A program made the position numbers and the translations under genes. A DNA stretch of 64,000 bases from Metellina segmentata (Eukaryota > Arthropoda > Arachnida > Araneae > Tetragnathidae): NCBI GenBank assembly GCA_947359465.1, contig OX375875.1, positions 56,291,583 through 56,355,582 on the forward strand. The letters are read 5' to 3'. Positions 36,306 to 48,315 of this stretch are shown piece by piece; positions within the stretch are counted from its first letter, which is position 1; each line of letters begins with the position of its first letter. The notes under the pieces were generated by a model that was not told where the DNA came from, ran no database searches, and saw only the letters and a list, made by a program, of their open reading frames with translations.

Positions 36306-37886
36306 AGGAAAAGAAACTGAAATTCCTAATCCTCCTAATACCAAAATTGACGTCTAGTTTTTTCATGCAACAGAAGGAGATAATGTAAATATACGATTTC
36401 GTTAAAGCAAGGTTTAGGAATTATAAAAATATAGAAAAGTTATAAAAGTTATTTTCCCTACACTTAAATTATGTTGGAGCTTTCCTGTGAAAGTGTAAAG
36501 TGATTATTATAGGTCACTTTCAATCTACAGGTAAACTCTTTAACAGGAGTAGGGTCGAAAATTTCGGCTTGTATAATAATAAAATTTCGAATATTTGTCG
36601 AGTAAAAACAAATCCTCTTATTTCAAGTATAATTAAATTTCTTGATAGTAAATTATAGCCTACACAATCCAACTGTAAACTATACATAAAAGCTTCCCAC
36701 ACCCAACTGGGTGATTTAAAAAACTTTAAATAGAACTGAAAATATCAAACTTTCGAAACGTCTAAGGTAAAGGGAAGTATATAATGCAACTCTATAATTA
36801 CTAACGTGGATTTTTTTAGAGCAGTTTAAAAGTTTTATTCGAAAAAGTGTTGAAATAGGTCATATATTTGTATCAATAGATTTTATACATATTAAAGCTA
36901 TAAAACTACTTCAAATGCTAGTAATTGTAAACACTGGCAGAGTTAGAAGCATTAGTGCAAATAAACATAACGTTTTCATCTCAAACATCAGACTTGCACT
37001 GTTTCCTATTCGTGAAAATAGCAGTAATACTGATAATAAGGCGTCTGGATGTTTAAAAATTGATAAAAGTCGCTATGGAAGAAGCAAAATTTCTGCTTCA
37101 TAGTAATGCTAGGAATAATTTATGTATTGAATTGGATTCAGTAAAAGAATAAAATGAAAAAATACTTGTTTCGATCCATAGGAGACATTACTCTACATTC
37201 TAAAACGTAAGTATAGATATGTCCATCTTGCCTGGGAATATTTTTTTTTGGACGTGTACATATATTAAGCACTGAATAAAAACAAAATGCATTCTAAATC
37301 CTGAAATACTTTCTTATTCCCAACTATCAGCCATCCTGTTTATGCATTCATATCAAGTCTGATACAAATTTATGCATTTACAAAGATGTATGTTTTCTTA
37401 AAGACTTCAGCTAAGCAAATATTTTGACATATTTCTTCAATATTTGCGATATTCCTCCAGAGGCAATGCACTTGGAATATAGATCACCTTAAAGCTGATT
37501 TATTCTGTGTGCATGTTAGAATGAATTTCCTTCTTCAGAGATTATAGAACGAGGCTATTTTGGGGATTTTATATGTACTTATTGCATTCGATTTTGATAT
37601 AAAATCAAATACAGGTAAATAAGGTTTTTGGTTCACGGTTCACGCATTAATGATGTTAAAAGGTATTTCAAAATGACTGCAGAATACAGAAGTTCTTCTT
37701 ACTTGAACCTTAAGAATGTATTGTTGGATTAATTTAAGTAGAAATCTACTAGTATGTTCAAATAAAATCTAATTTTATAAAATATTACACGCATATTACA
37801 CTTTAACGTTATTTCCATAATGTACATTACGCTTATATACGTTATTTCTATAATGTGAATTACACTTATATAAGTTATTTGAAATA
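36306..37886. other. AT-rich DNA, nothing recognised
   Basis: No supported features. Confidence 0.5.
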
Positions 37887-37894
37887 GTATATGC

Positions 37895-38686
37895 CAGGGC
37901 TCGAAATACCCGGGTGCACATGAAAATAAAATTGTGCACCTAATTTTTTCCCGCCAGGTGCACTCAGTGAACCTAACGTTAAAAAAAAAAGGGGGGGGAT
38001 GTGTTTTGTATTATTTCGATGTTTGAACAAAATATTAGTATCGACCTCTTTCGCACTAAATTAAACGAAATTAAAATTCCGAAATACACACTATGCAAAA
38101 ACAAAATCGCTGTGCGTAACGGGTTTATTCAGGCGGAAAGTTTACTTGTGCCACTGCCACCAGAACTTTCCGATGATCGAAACTTTTTCCAGATGGCTCT
38201 GTTGAAGCGACTGTCGCTACAGCCAGAGAAGGGAGAATTTAGATCACCTGACCACACGATAACAATAGGCATCCTGTATTTTTGTAAACACCTCGTGTTT
38301 CAAAAATGTGTAAAGCAGTAGGAATTCCTGATAATTATCTGGCCACAGATATTTTTAATTATTTATCTTTAAATTCAGATTTTATCGGCTTAAAAAATAT
38401 AGTGAAATTGTTTATTTTTTATGTGTTTTTTGCCCACCAACGTCTGATGATGACTGAATATTTGTAAGTAATAATTCCGCAGATAAAAAAAATTGTTTAA
38501 ATATTTTTATTTACTATCTACTACTAACCTCTCTAAACATACCCAATTAATAAAGTAGTTTACATTACATTAATGCTCTTACATTACGTTTTTTTAAATG
38601 TGTACCTAAAATGTAATCTGTGCATCTAATTTAAAAACTTAGGTGCACAAGGTGCACCTGTATTAAAAAATCTATTTCGAGGCTTG
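37895..38686 (+). mobile_element. hAT-type element, 792 bp
   Basis: The ends CAGGGCTCGAAATAC (left) and CAAGCCTCGAAATAG (right, read in reverse) match as short inverted repeats of hAT form. Eight-base direct repeats flank it: GTATATGC at 37887-37894 and TTATATGC at 38687-38694, seven of eight matching. Copies of GGTGCAC/GTGCACC cluster near both ends, as subterminal transposase-binding repeats do in hAT elements. It is too short for a full hAT transposase. Confidence 0.82.
38001..38321 (+). CDS. Unrecognised 106-codon ORF inside the hAT element
   Basis: It opens just after a run of 10 A and 8 G. The frame is uninterrupted and of balanced composition, with Cys, His and charged residues and a stretch SLLVPLPPELSDDRNFFQMA. 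I see none of the hAT landmarks, such as the C-terminal dimerisation motif or a BED zinc finger. It may be a diverged transposase piece, a captured host exon, or chance. Its base composition is less AT-rich than the flanks, which favours a coding origin. Confidence 0.35.
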   Translation: MFCIISMFEQNISIDLFRTKLNEIKIPKYTLCKNKIAVRNGFIQAESLLVPLPPELSDDRNFFQMALLKRLSLQPEKGEFRSPDHTITIGILYFCKHLVFQKCVKQ

Positions 38687-38694
38687 TTATATGC

Positions 38695-39535
38695 TACAGT
38701 TATGGAATCATTTTATTTTTGTTTCCCATGTAGGTAAAGTATAGTATTTAACAAAGAAATATGTCTTGTTTAAAATTTTCTATTTCAATTGGAATCTTTT
38801 AGTAAGAAAAATACTCAATGCTTTTTTCCTTTAATAAAAATTTTTAGTTAATAAAATTTCATTGTTTATATACTACCATAAATTTATCAAAAGTTCATTG
38901 ATGTAGAAACAATTTTTTGGGACAAAGGGTTATATCAAACAAGCTATATTTAACTAAACTAAATTCACTCGTATATTTCACAAAAGTTCTAATATTGGGT
39001 AATACTACTTTATATTACACTTTAATGTTTGTGTGATTTTCATTTAATAAAAATCCTTTTTATATACATTTTGGAGTTCGAATTCTACTCTTTCACATTT
39101 CAATTTTAATTCCCTTAAAACTGTAGTACGTAACTGAGAAATATAAATATGCTTGTTAAGAATTAATTATTTCAATTCAAACCACCATGAGAAAGAAATT
39201 GTCAATGTTTATTAGTTTGAATAAAATTACCATATTTTTATTGCTGTAAAACAATTTTCGTGTGGAAATGACGCTACATCAAACGCAATATATGAAGATT
39301 AATGAAATACACTGAAAATAGGAAAGTTTCGTATACATAAATGTAATCTTGCTTTGGGTATTTTTTAAAATTTTATAAACATAATTTATCAACTAGAAGG
39401 TAAAAATAAAATATTTAACTACAAACTTCTATTTTAATTTTGCGAGGTTTGCTTGTAAGTGAGGTATTTATGGAAGATTTTTAATAATGAATATTTCCTT
39501 AGCTAATTTTGTAATTCAAAACTACAAGATTTTGT
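38695..39535. other. AT-rich DNA, nothing recognised
   Basis: No supported features. Confidence 0.5.
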
Positions 39536-39640
39536 CCACGGATCATTTAGGACTGTATGGAATCAATTCCTTTGGGATTAATCCTGGGCCTTCGCCAATA
39601 CCCCTCAGTGTTGCTGCAGTACGACCTTAAATTAAAGTAT
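39536..39640 (+). mobile_element. SINE family 2, 3' fragment
   Basis: Contains CCCCTCAGTGTTGCTGCAGT followed by a terminal GACCTTAAATTAAA. This matches the tail arrangement seen at the end of the copy at 39676-39990 (a GTGTTG word, then a cytosine/guanine-rich word, then TTAATT). Confidence 0.45.
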
Positions 39641-39675
39641 CCACCCAGATAATTAGTTTCGACTAACTTTATTTG

Positions 39676-39990
39676 CTATGGTAGACTAGTTGGAAGATTA
39701 GCGGATTAACAACCGGAGGTTTGCGATTTCGAATTTCGATCCACCAAAACCTGGGTGTACCTGGGGGCTGGTTTATTTAAAATCTCCAGTGGCTTCAAAT
39801 GTCCTCAGGTTGGCATGGTGTTTTATTTGGAAGAATGTGGTACCTACTACTCAAGTGTTGAACTCGTCACCTGATCATGGTTCAGATTTAGAAGGTGTTT
39901 TCGTCGGATGCTTCATTCCGAGATCGATTCCTTGCCGTCACCACTAGTCCCGTGTGTTGTACCAGTGCGGCGTTAATTCAACAACCTTTC
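39676..39990 (+). mobile_element. SINE family 2, near full length
   Basis: A decayed tRNA-like head (CTATGGTAGACTAGTTGG, then TTTCGAATTTCGATCC as a box B remnant) is followed by CACCAAAACCTGGGTGTACC and a body with CTCAGGTTGGCATGGTG. It carries the same central core found in family 1 (CGTCACCTGATCATGGTTCA) and a tail ending GCGGCGTTAATTCAAC. The body differs from family 1 outside the core. Confidence 0.65.
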
Positions 39991-40682
39991 TTGAATAACT
40001 TAGTTAAATAAATCTGTTTGAAACACTTTTGCTATGTGTTTGAAAAGATAATTCAATCTCTGCCTTCACAGTTACAATTTAAAGAGCAATTTGTGCAACA
40101 AATGCTCCGACAACAATAACGAGCATGTGCAGTGATAGATAAGCTCTCAAAGTTATAAATAATAGTCAGCTATATTAAAAGAAACTTGTTCATCAAGCTA
40201 CTTTTCGTGCAGCAAAGGGAAAAGATACAGGAACAAGAAAAAAGTGGGATAGCAGCTGCTATCTGTTAGCAGGCACGCTCAGAGTTCATTAGGATTTTCT
40301 TTTCCTGCCTCTGACAACATCATCAAGGCGAAGCATCCTGTAATTGAGAACAAGGAAGATGCTTTATCACTTTGAATGATCCAGATGGCCAAAGAAGTGG
40401 GGCTCATGTGCTACTAATGAAGTTTTGGTTTATCGAAACAACTACATCATGTGTTGGTTGTTGGAGTGAGTACTGTTTAGATATTGTGTAAGGGGTGTAT
40501 GCAGATTTGTGACGAATGATGGGAGTTGGAGTTATCCTTTATTTTGTTTCGGTTTTTAAATGGTAGGTATCGGTTGGAAATAAAGAAATATTTAAAATTA
40601 CTTTTGGATTAAGGGGCTTACTGTTACAAAATATCTGGTTCTAAAACAGTTTGATAATTGTATGTTGTGTGTGATAAAATTC
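39991..40682. other. Unassigned DNA
   Basis: Nothing recognised, although 40180-40450 is less AT-rich than its surroundings. Confidence 0.45.
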
Positions 40683-40686
40683 TCAA

Positions 40687-40880
40687 CACTCCAAACGGTT
40701 TCTGAAACATATCTCGTCTCTCAAGATCTGACTAATTTTAGTAATGACGAGATACCATCACGTCATCAAGATATTGCCAAATTTTTGGTGATGACGTTAT
40801 CAAGATCTGGGTAGTATCCAACAAAATTTGGTTAGTATTGCCATTGACGAGATACCTCGTCGAGACGACCACGTGGAGGG
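40687..40880 (+). mobile_element. TTAA-type palindromic MITE, copy C
   Basis: The ends CACTCCAAACGGTTTC and, inverted, CCCTCCACGTGGTCGT agree with the family ends. TCAA lies before and TAAA after, decayed forms of TTAA. The interior keeps the CATCAAGAT, ATGACGAGATACC and AGATCTG modules. Confidence 0.7.
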
Positions 40881-40964
40881 TAAATCGAATAAATTTTGAC
40901 AATTCACGATACACAAGAATCCAATCTGTATTATTAGGAACTTTTCAACAGCGGGATCACCGTA

Positions 40965-41480
40965 CTCAACCTATAAAAAAATTTAAGTTAGTAAGAATGT
41001 TTGTTTCTACAAGGCGAGCTAGGTTGTTTTTCAGCAAGTGTGTGATTTCTTTTTGCATGGACCATGTAGGGCCTAGCTAATGCTTATGATAGAGCGAATA
41101 AATTATTTACCTTTGTTAGTCTGACATATGTTCTGGTGTGCTGGGTTCTTTAGTAATATACGTTAATACTAACTCCATTTGCTGTTCCAACTACACACCA
41201 TTTCCTAATACATACACGCAATCATTTAAATTTTACTTTGACTCAATCACTGTAGAAGTAACAGGAAATGGCGTTTATTTATAACGTATATTACTAAAGA
41301 ACACAACACACCAGAACATATGTCAGACTAACAAAGATAGATATTTTATTCGCTCTATCTTAAGTATTAGCAAGGTCCTACATCTTCATGCAAAAAGAAA
41401 TCTCACACTTGCTGAAAACCGACCTAGCGCGCCTTACCAAAACAAACATTCTTACTAACTTAAATTTTTGATAGGTTGAG
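40965..41480. mobile_element. Palindromic MITE with ~200-bp arms
   Basis: The left arm (40965 to about 41168) and right arm (about 41276-41480) are inverted copies with roughly nine bases in ten matching. Both begin CTCAACCTAT; a TA dinucleotide lies just outside each end (40963-40964 and 41481-41482). The loop is about 105 bp. TA flanks suggest a Tc1/mariner-dependent MITE. The two short frames over it encode mirror-image peptides and are artefacts. Confidence 0.85.
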
Positions 41481-41482
41481 TA

Positions 41483-42499
41483 TGCATTAGGGGAGACCGG
41501 AATTGGTTGAGGTTTATGAAGCATGGGCCAGATGTGGCCATAGCTGCTACGAACACATGACATACATCTTCAAGAGAATGGCCTTCCACACACAAATAAA
41601 GTTTTGCTATTATAGAAAAGAGAAGTACACCCATGTTACGTTACAGGAATACAACATTCGCACAGTTATTTTTACTTGCAATCATCTAAAACAATGGTTC
41701 TCAAAGTGTGGTTTGGTACCTCCAGGTGTGCGGGATGGACTTTCAGGTGGTTTGTGCTAAACATTGAAAAAATTCAATTTGCAGGTTGTTAGAGCAGAGT
41801 GAGACTGGCGTATGTTTACCACAATGCTTAGATTTGTGTCTGACTATCTAACCAAGTAACGAGTGCCTTTTCACACACTCTTTACTACGCACCATTAAAT
41901 TACAATTGATATTTAACAATCTAGGTGTCACGATACTTCAGAGAAGCGTACAAAAATTTACTTATGCCCAACTATATACACATGACCATATAATCACATT
42001 TTATTGATTGAAAGAATTCGTGGAAATATTCTATTGATCAAATAGGTCATCTTAGTTAAATGTCATACATTGAAGACACAGGTTAGAGAACGGATATATG
42101 CTTGTGATCCCCTAGATGGTTAATATTTTTAATTCATGACTACTGTTCTCTTAAAGAATAATGCTGCGTTTAGTGAAGAACGAGGAGAAAAATAATTACA
42201 ACATTGAATTCAGTTAAACAATTTTAGGGAAAAATTGTTTTAGAGTTCCTGATTTTCCTAGCGATATTAAGTCATTAAGCAAGTAAATGTCGTATCATAC
42301 CTTAAAGACATGACGTAATAATTTTAATGGTATGAACGATGGACTTTCGTCAAGTCTGGCGACTTCGATTTTAACGTAAACGGTTGTACTTACATCAAAT
42401 CACTAGCTCGTAGAAATTTACTATTTATATTTAATTAAGGAAATAGGTACATTCGGTTTTGTGTATTTGATACTATGGTTCATAACTAACAAATATTCA
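41483..42499. other. Unassigned DNA
   Basis: Nothing supported. CAATGGTTCTCAAAGTGTGG at 41693-41712 resembles the end of some hAT elements but has no partner nearby. Confidence 0.4.
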
Positions 42500-43160
42500 T
42501 CTTTCTCTTTACGCCATGTAAACACAATCATGACCTCCTCTGACTTGACCCCAGCTTCGACACCATATTTTTTCTCTCTTCCTCAACCATTCTCTTCTAG
42601 TTTACCTTTCATTTCCCTTACAAGACTTAGGTTACTATTATCCTCGGATGTTCCATAGTGAGTATTCCTAGAACATGTCCGTCCCAAGTCCATCTTCTAA
42701 ATTTAATTCCAAAGATACGAGTATCGTGTTTGTCTTTTCATACTATAGAACGTTGGGTATAACGTTTGGCTTAACGTTCTTAGAAATTTCGAAGACATTT
42801 AACTCAGAAAGCGTGTAGCAAATTTCGCTGAACTTTAGTTAGTTTCCAAATGCAACATGCATTAAGACACATTTCACTGTTGCATTAAATAATTTGCAGT
42901 TTCAGCTTCATAGTAATATTTGAAACTCTCTAATGTGTTGTTCTGAAAGCATTTTGTCGGTAAGTTTCGCATGTGTTAGTTACCATTTCTCTTAGGTAAT
43001 TAAAGGAGTCTGTAGCTTTAATTTCCTCTCCATTAGCTTTTATTTCAGATACGTTTTTTTGTCTGTTTAGCTTTATAACATTTGTTTTTCCTGCATCTAC
43101 TTTTCAACTGACAGCTTTTGCTATCATCTCAAGAAGCAGGGCCTAATCAGTCTTAGAATT
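42500..43160 (-). pseudogene. Non-LTR retrotransposon (LINE) ORF2 C-terminal relic
   Basis: Read on the minus strand with several shifts, the order of motifs is that of LINE reverse transcriptases after the catalytic Asp pair. First comes DAGKTNVIKLN (the usual KTxVMxxN), then GEEIKATDSFNYLREMVTN (usual DSFxYLG). Next is a segment resembling LNACCIWKLTKVQRNLLHAF (usual LYGSETWxLTKxxxxxLxxF). Then comes FRRWTWDGHVLG (usual RRLRWxGHVxR). A final charged tail follows. No active site or endonuclease remains. Many stops show great age, and its borders are not defined. Confidence 0.65.
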
Positions 43161-45569
43161 AGGGAAATTGTTACAGAGTAAGGAAAATTAAAACCAATGC
43201 TAAATATATAATTTCGTCAAACGTTGGCTGAATTTTAAGGAAATATTTTTACAACTTAAAATATGTATAATTTCTCTAACAAAATAAAAATTAGAATTAA
43301 CATTACAAAATATTTTAAATAATATGCATTCATATAGTGATCTTTGGAAATTAAGAATATTTAATTTACATAGCAATTTATAAAAATGGATTTTTTTCAA
43401 ATTTAAATTTTTTTAAATGAAAAATTATACTTTTAAAGAAGATGCACGTGACAAATTTATATTTTGAAATGGAAAATTGAGACTTAAAAAACTATTTAAA
43501 TTACATAAATACTTAGTTCCAATGTACAATTTCGCTTGGTTACACAAAAAGGTATGAATATTCTTGTCTCGTACCTGAGAAAATTATACCAAAAAGTTTC
43601 GTATTAGTGGTATTATAATATATAAGACATTAATTAAACGTGATTAGAAGGATCTAGCCGTGTTTCAGTATATATAAATGGTTATTAAAATAATTAGATG
43701 ATAGTTGTAATATCTTAAAGATATTTCATACAAATTACCGAAGTACATGCGGTAATCAATTTAAAATGAATAATTTATTGAAAAATGAAATATTTTCAAG
43801 AAATGCATTTCCCACATCTTCACTTGAACTCATTTGTTTCACTACTGACTTAAGCAAACCGTTTAAGCTTGTTTCCGTCTGTAAAATACAAATCCATTTT
43901 ACAAAGTATACAATCCATTTTGCAAAGCATACAATTCATTACAAGTGAAAGAAAGCTATTTATGAAGCTCGTCATATAAGTGATATACACACAAATGTGA
44001 TCTACTGCAAATTGTATTCTTTGTTCCAATAAGGAACTCCGCTAAAAAATGATCTCACCCACTACTACTAAAAACACCCAACAATTTTTATTTTACCGAA
44101 AGACATCCCACTCCTTGTAAATCTTCTTGTGTACCGTAAAAGCCTCATCGTGACAGCCGTAATAGAATAGAACGAAAAATTGACTGCCATAACAAGACTC
44201 GATTTCTGAAAGGAACGTCTATCTTCACTTGGAATTTTCGGAAAAGAACGGGAAACTTCCATGTCATTGCTCCCCCATGAGCAATTCCAACTTCAAGGAA
44301 GTTCCACTCTAAGTAAGTTTCCACTAAATAGTTGAAAGAATAATAATATCATCGAGCATTCTTTATTCTTTGAGGAATAATTTTTTTCTCTACATACTTT
44401 AGGTACGTGCTACCGTGCAAAAATACGGTGTTAAGGGAACTACTAATGCACCAAGAAAGAAGAGAAAGTGATAAACGTTGTTGAATGGCTGTTTTATCGC
44501 TGTATATAAAGGTGTGGCTATTTTTTACTCCACGCTGCTGTCGAGCATACCGGGAAGTTAATATGTGCTTCCTTAGTTTTTATGACTGTACAGTTGCAGT
44601 TAGATAACATGCTATCAGCCGTTTTTCTGCATTTATTGTGACACTTGATGTAGTGATGGCATAATTCACTATCAAGGTGAATGTATTTGAGAAATGTTAT
44701 GTTTTTATAAACAAGCAACATTTTGCAAGATATGACATCTATACTTAAAAATGCAGTGTGTTTCATTTTAGTTGAGTCTACAGTTAATCATTTGCAAAGT
44801 ACCCATTTCTTATGTAACCAAACATTTTACAAAAATGAAGAGAATAAATTTAAAATAAAGAATAAAAGTGATAAAAAAATATTTTTCGTGGTGAAAGTGA
44901 GCTTCGTTGAATTCTCTATTAATGCCTTATGAAGTATAAATCTCGCCCATTTCTATATTTATTTTAAATTTACTTTTGTTTCAGAAATTATATTGCTTAT
45001 ATTGCTATGTCCGCAGCTTCAGCGCGCTTGCGTGGTTAGTTTTGATTTTCGTGTTTAAGTTGATTGCAATCTGACTATTTGTTTCTTTGATTTTTGAAAT
45101 GTTTATTGCCAAAATTTTATTGCATGTATGAGAAAAAAAATATAAATATATACATAAATTTCTTCAGAAGTTTTGTTTGCAAACTGTGAAATTCTCAATT
45201 TTTGTAATAATTCAAATCATATTATGTTTTGTAGTGCTTCTCGTGCTATGTGTCTTGCTGAAAACACACCCTTTCTGCAAGCTATTTCTGGTTCTTCTTC
45301 ATCAATAATTGCACTATTAGCAGTTACTTTTCTTTGATCAGTTTATCAGTTTCAGTTGTTCACAATACAGCTGTTTAATAATGATATGATTTTCAAAAAA
45401 TATATTGTAAAATGGTTAATAATAACCATGATAGTGTTTATGTTTTTACTCTTAAATTCACGTGTGAAAAATTAAACCGATACACAATTATTTAAAACAC
45501 TTTGAAAATTCTAATAAAACATTCACCATTGTATTAGTAAGAAATAATTGTAAAACATTATATTATTAA
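43161..45569. other. AT-rich DNA, nothing recognised
   Basis: No supported features in about 2.4 kb; short frames have no known motif. Confidence 0.5.
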
Positions 45570-46445
45570 CTAGCAAAATACCCAACCTCACTCGGTTTGA
45601 ATTGAATACTTAAATTGAAGATATAATCAAAATATGTAATGACTTACGTTTTTTGTAGAATAAAAATTTATTTGAATGCCTTTCGCCATCTTTATAATTT
45701 CTACAACTTATTTTGGACACAAATCCTACACATGCATATCCATTCATGTAATACATTTCACATACATCGCACCCTTGCTGTATGACAAAGCTACAAAATG
45801 ACGAAAGGTGACACTAAGGTTACTACTATAAAAGACGATTTTGAGGGAGATTTTGAATTTCTTTTTTAAGTTCTTTTCATGTTCAATTTTTAATATTTAC
45901 TTTTTTAGCATTACTGGTAATGCATTCGAAGTAATCGTAATATTCAATATACATTCCAATTTTTCCAATACTACCAAATTATGGTTGATTTAAATGTACT
46001 TACTCATGTGTTTTAGCATGAAACTCAACTAAATATAACAATAAAGAAATGTTTAATATTGCATTCACTTAAGTAATAAATAATGTATAAAATAAATTAC
46101 ATTACAATCAAATATCTGGAAAAAGATTCATGTGATGCCTGCACAAACACACACACACAAAATCGAACATAAAACAGAAAGACGGACAGACAGACTTTCG
46201 CAACCAATTCCAGTTACTAAATGAAGATAAGTACTCACTGTTTGCAAATTTTCATGAAAATATATTAAACCGTGTGGACGTGTATAGGGCACAATATACA
46301 GACAGACAGATGGACAGACAGACACCAAACGTAAAAGAAGCGGATTCGGCATCTGTAGGGTCCAAAACGGATAGAAAACTTGAAATGGGTCGAAAATATT
46401 CAATGTACAAACAAACACTCCATTCTTATTTATATAGATTTTGAC
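45570..46445. repeat. Probable dispersed repeat with GACAGACA tracts
   Basis: It begins ACTAGCAAAATACCCAACCT and ends with two GACGGACAGACAGACTTT-like runs (46180-46200 and 46301-46325) followed by TTATATAGATTTT. This arrangement recalls a widespread class of dispersed repeats in invertebrate genomes. I cannot name the family or prove the borders. The minus-strand frame at 46128-46448 is a by-product of the repeats. Confidence 0.35.
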
Positions 46446-47139
46446 CATTACAACTGATCACGTAATTTATTCATAAAATGAAAGTACCCATTAACAAAAG
46501 CTTAGGTTAAGCATAAAATGTATTCATTGCAAGAAACATTTTTATTAGGTGCAGTTTGTTTTGTAATTCTATGTATGAATTTCAAATAAGATATGGTTCA
46601 TCAAAATTTGCCTTTTCAATGCGTGCAACACCAACTAAATGCCTTAAACTCTACGAAAGCATAGAGATTGGCTAAATAAAGACACCGTCATGAATTATGT
46701 AATTTAGCAAATATCAATTCGTTTTTTTCATTACACATGAAGAACCTCGTATATGGGATTTTTTTTGTGTAGAACGTGTAAAGAATCATTGTATTCATAG
46801 CATCATGACAACTACTTACAGTTAAAAACAACCAATTCTCTTGTGACTACTACACATCTGATGATGTTGTCTGGTGAAATACTTATTAATTTTCTTTGTT
46901 GAAGTATTGTTCTACTTGTGTGTGTGTGTGTGTGCACATACTCAGTAGGGGGGGAGGAGGAAACCGGATAGATGCTCTGGTGTGCAGGGATTATGTAGTA
47001 CAGGGTTCTGCCCCTTGGTGGCCGTATTGATGGACCTCAACTTCAGTCTGACAAGGGGCGTCATCAGGTGTTATCCTTGAGTAAGTGAGTGAATTTTAAA
47101 AAAATCCAGTTTTGGGTGTTCATTGATTTTGCTGATGGC
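46446..47139. other. Unassigned DNA with a (TG)n tract
   Basis: A (TG)n run at 46917-46934 is followed by a G-rich stretch and about 100 bp of higher GC content (46960-47070). No gene is recognised. Confidence 0.45.
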
Positions 47140-47832
47140 AGACACTCGGGCATATCACACTGCATCTCAATAAATTTTGTCTTCTGTTGGAAAAATCCGG
47201 TACTGAAACGATTAAAATTTTACATACAGCTTACAAAGATGATGCATGAAGAGAAACTAAGTATTTTAGAGGATTGCCTGTTTTAAAACGGGTTCGGCCA
47301 AGCTGCCTTTCAACCTCGAAAACGGACGAAAACATCCAAAAAATTCGCGAATTGGTGATAAAAGATCGACGTAGAATCATAGACGAACTCTGTGATTTGT
47401 CTGGTGTGTCCTGGAGATTTTGCCAGCCCATTTTGAGTGAGGAATTGAAAATGAGAAGATATGTTATTCGAAGAAAAAGGGACAAAATCCCAAACAGTGG
47501 CAAAGTTGGGAATGCTGGTTTCACCATAGAAACGCACCAGCACACATCTCTTAGGTCGTCAAGCAGTTTTTGACTATAAACGGCATGACTTCTTACCCTC
47601 GCTCCCTATTCACCCAAACTTGCTATTTTTGTCCCTGTGAATAAAAAAGGACTTTAAAGGAAAACGTTTTGAGGACGTGGACGAGAAACAAAAAAATATA
47701 CAAGCTTTGGGAAGCATCTCTTTGACGGAGTTTTCGAACTGTTTCCAAAAGTTTGAGAAACTTAATGACCATTGGATTGAGGAAAACGGGAAGTATTTAT
47801 ACATGTATGAACTTGTAAAATTAAAAGTTTGA
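47140..47832 (+). pseudogene. Mariner transposase (DD34D type), inactivated
   Basis: In order: a decayed first helix region (INFVFCWKN), then in another frame STSKTDENIQKIRELV and IDELCDLSGVSWRFCQPILS, which are the second helix-turn-helix of mariner enzymes. Then follow a decayed second catalytic motif (IETHQHTS where DNAPAHTS is usual) and third motif (APYSPKLAI where PYSPDLAPCDF is usual). Last is a C-terminal segment resembling FKGKRFEDVDE and ending KYLYMYELVKLKV with a stop at 47832. Both visible catalytic Asp are lost, and the part with the first Asp is deleted. A possible right end lies at about 47843-47875. Confidence 0.85.
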
Positions 47833-47875
47833 TTTATATATCAGTTCTGACCAGTTTCTTTTGGGTTCTCCCACA

Positions 47876-48311
47876 TATATGATCAAGTTTCTCCAACACA
47901 CATCATCATCGCCATCTTGTACGGAAATATATAGTCTGGGACATATATAATAGACGAGGCAAGTTTTTCTCTTGGCTTTTAATAACAATTTTTTTCATTG
48001 GGTTTAACGTCCTGTATCGGGGGAAACTTTAGATTTGTAATTAAATATTTATGGTGGGAAATCTTTTTCGTTACCTCTATCATTGAACTGTAAAGTAACT
48101 GTATTCATTTATACATTTTATATCAACTATGCATTATTATTTGCAGTGAGACACAGTTTCGATAGCAATTATATTCGTCCGAAATATTAATGATGCATAT
48201 TTAAATTGAAGGGCTCAGGATATCACTGTGATACTTACAAAATTGTTGTTCAACAGTGCAAAATAAATTTTCAAGAAGTTCAAAAGAGCTTTTTATTGCC
48301 TGAATGGGTGT
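47876..48311. other. AT-rich spacer
   Basis: Nothing recognised. Confidence 0.5.
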
Positions 48312-48315
48312 TTAA

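Noticed and set aside
40838..41563. Two frames encoding a similar peptide (KFKLVRMFV...) as a duplicated gene
   Set aside because: They are the two arms of the palindromic MITE read in opposite directions.
46128..46448. 106-codon minus-strand frame with VCPSVCLYIV
   Set aside because: It is the translation of GACAGACA simple repeats.
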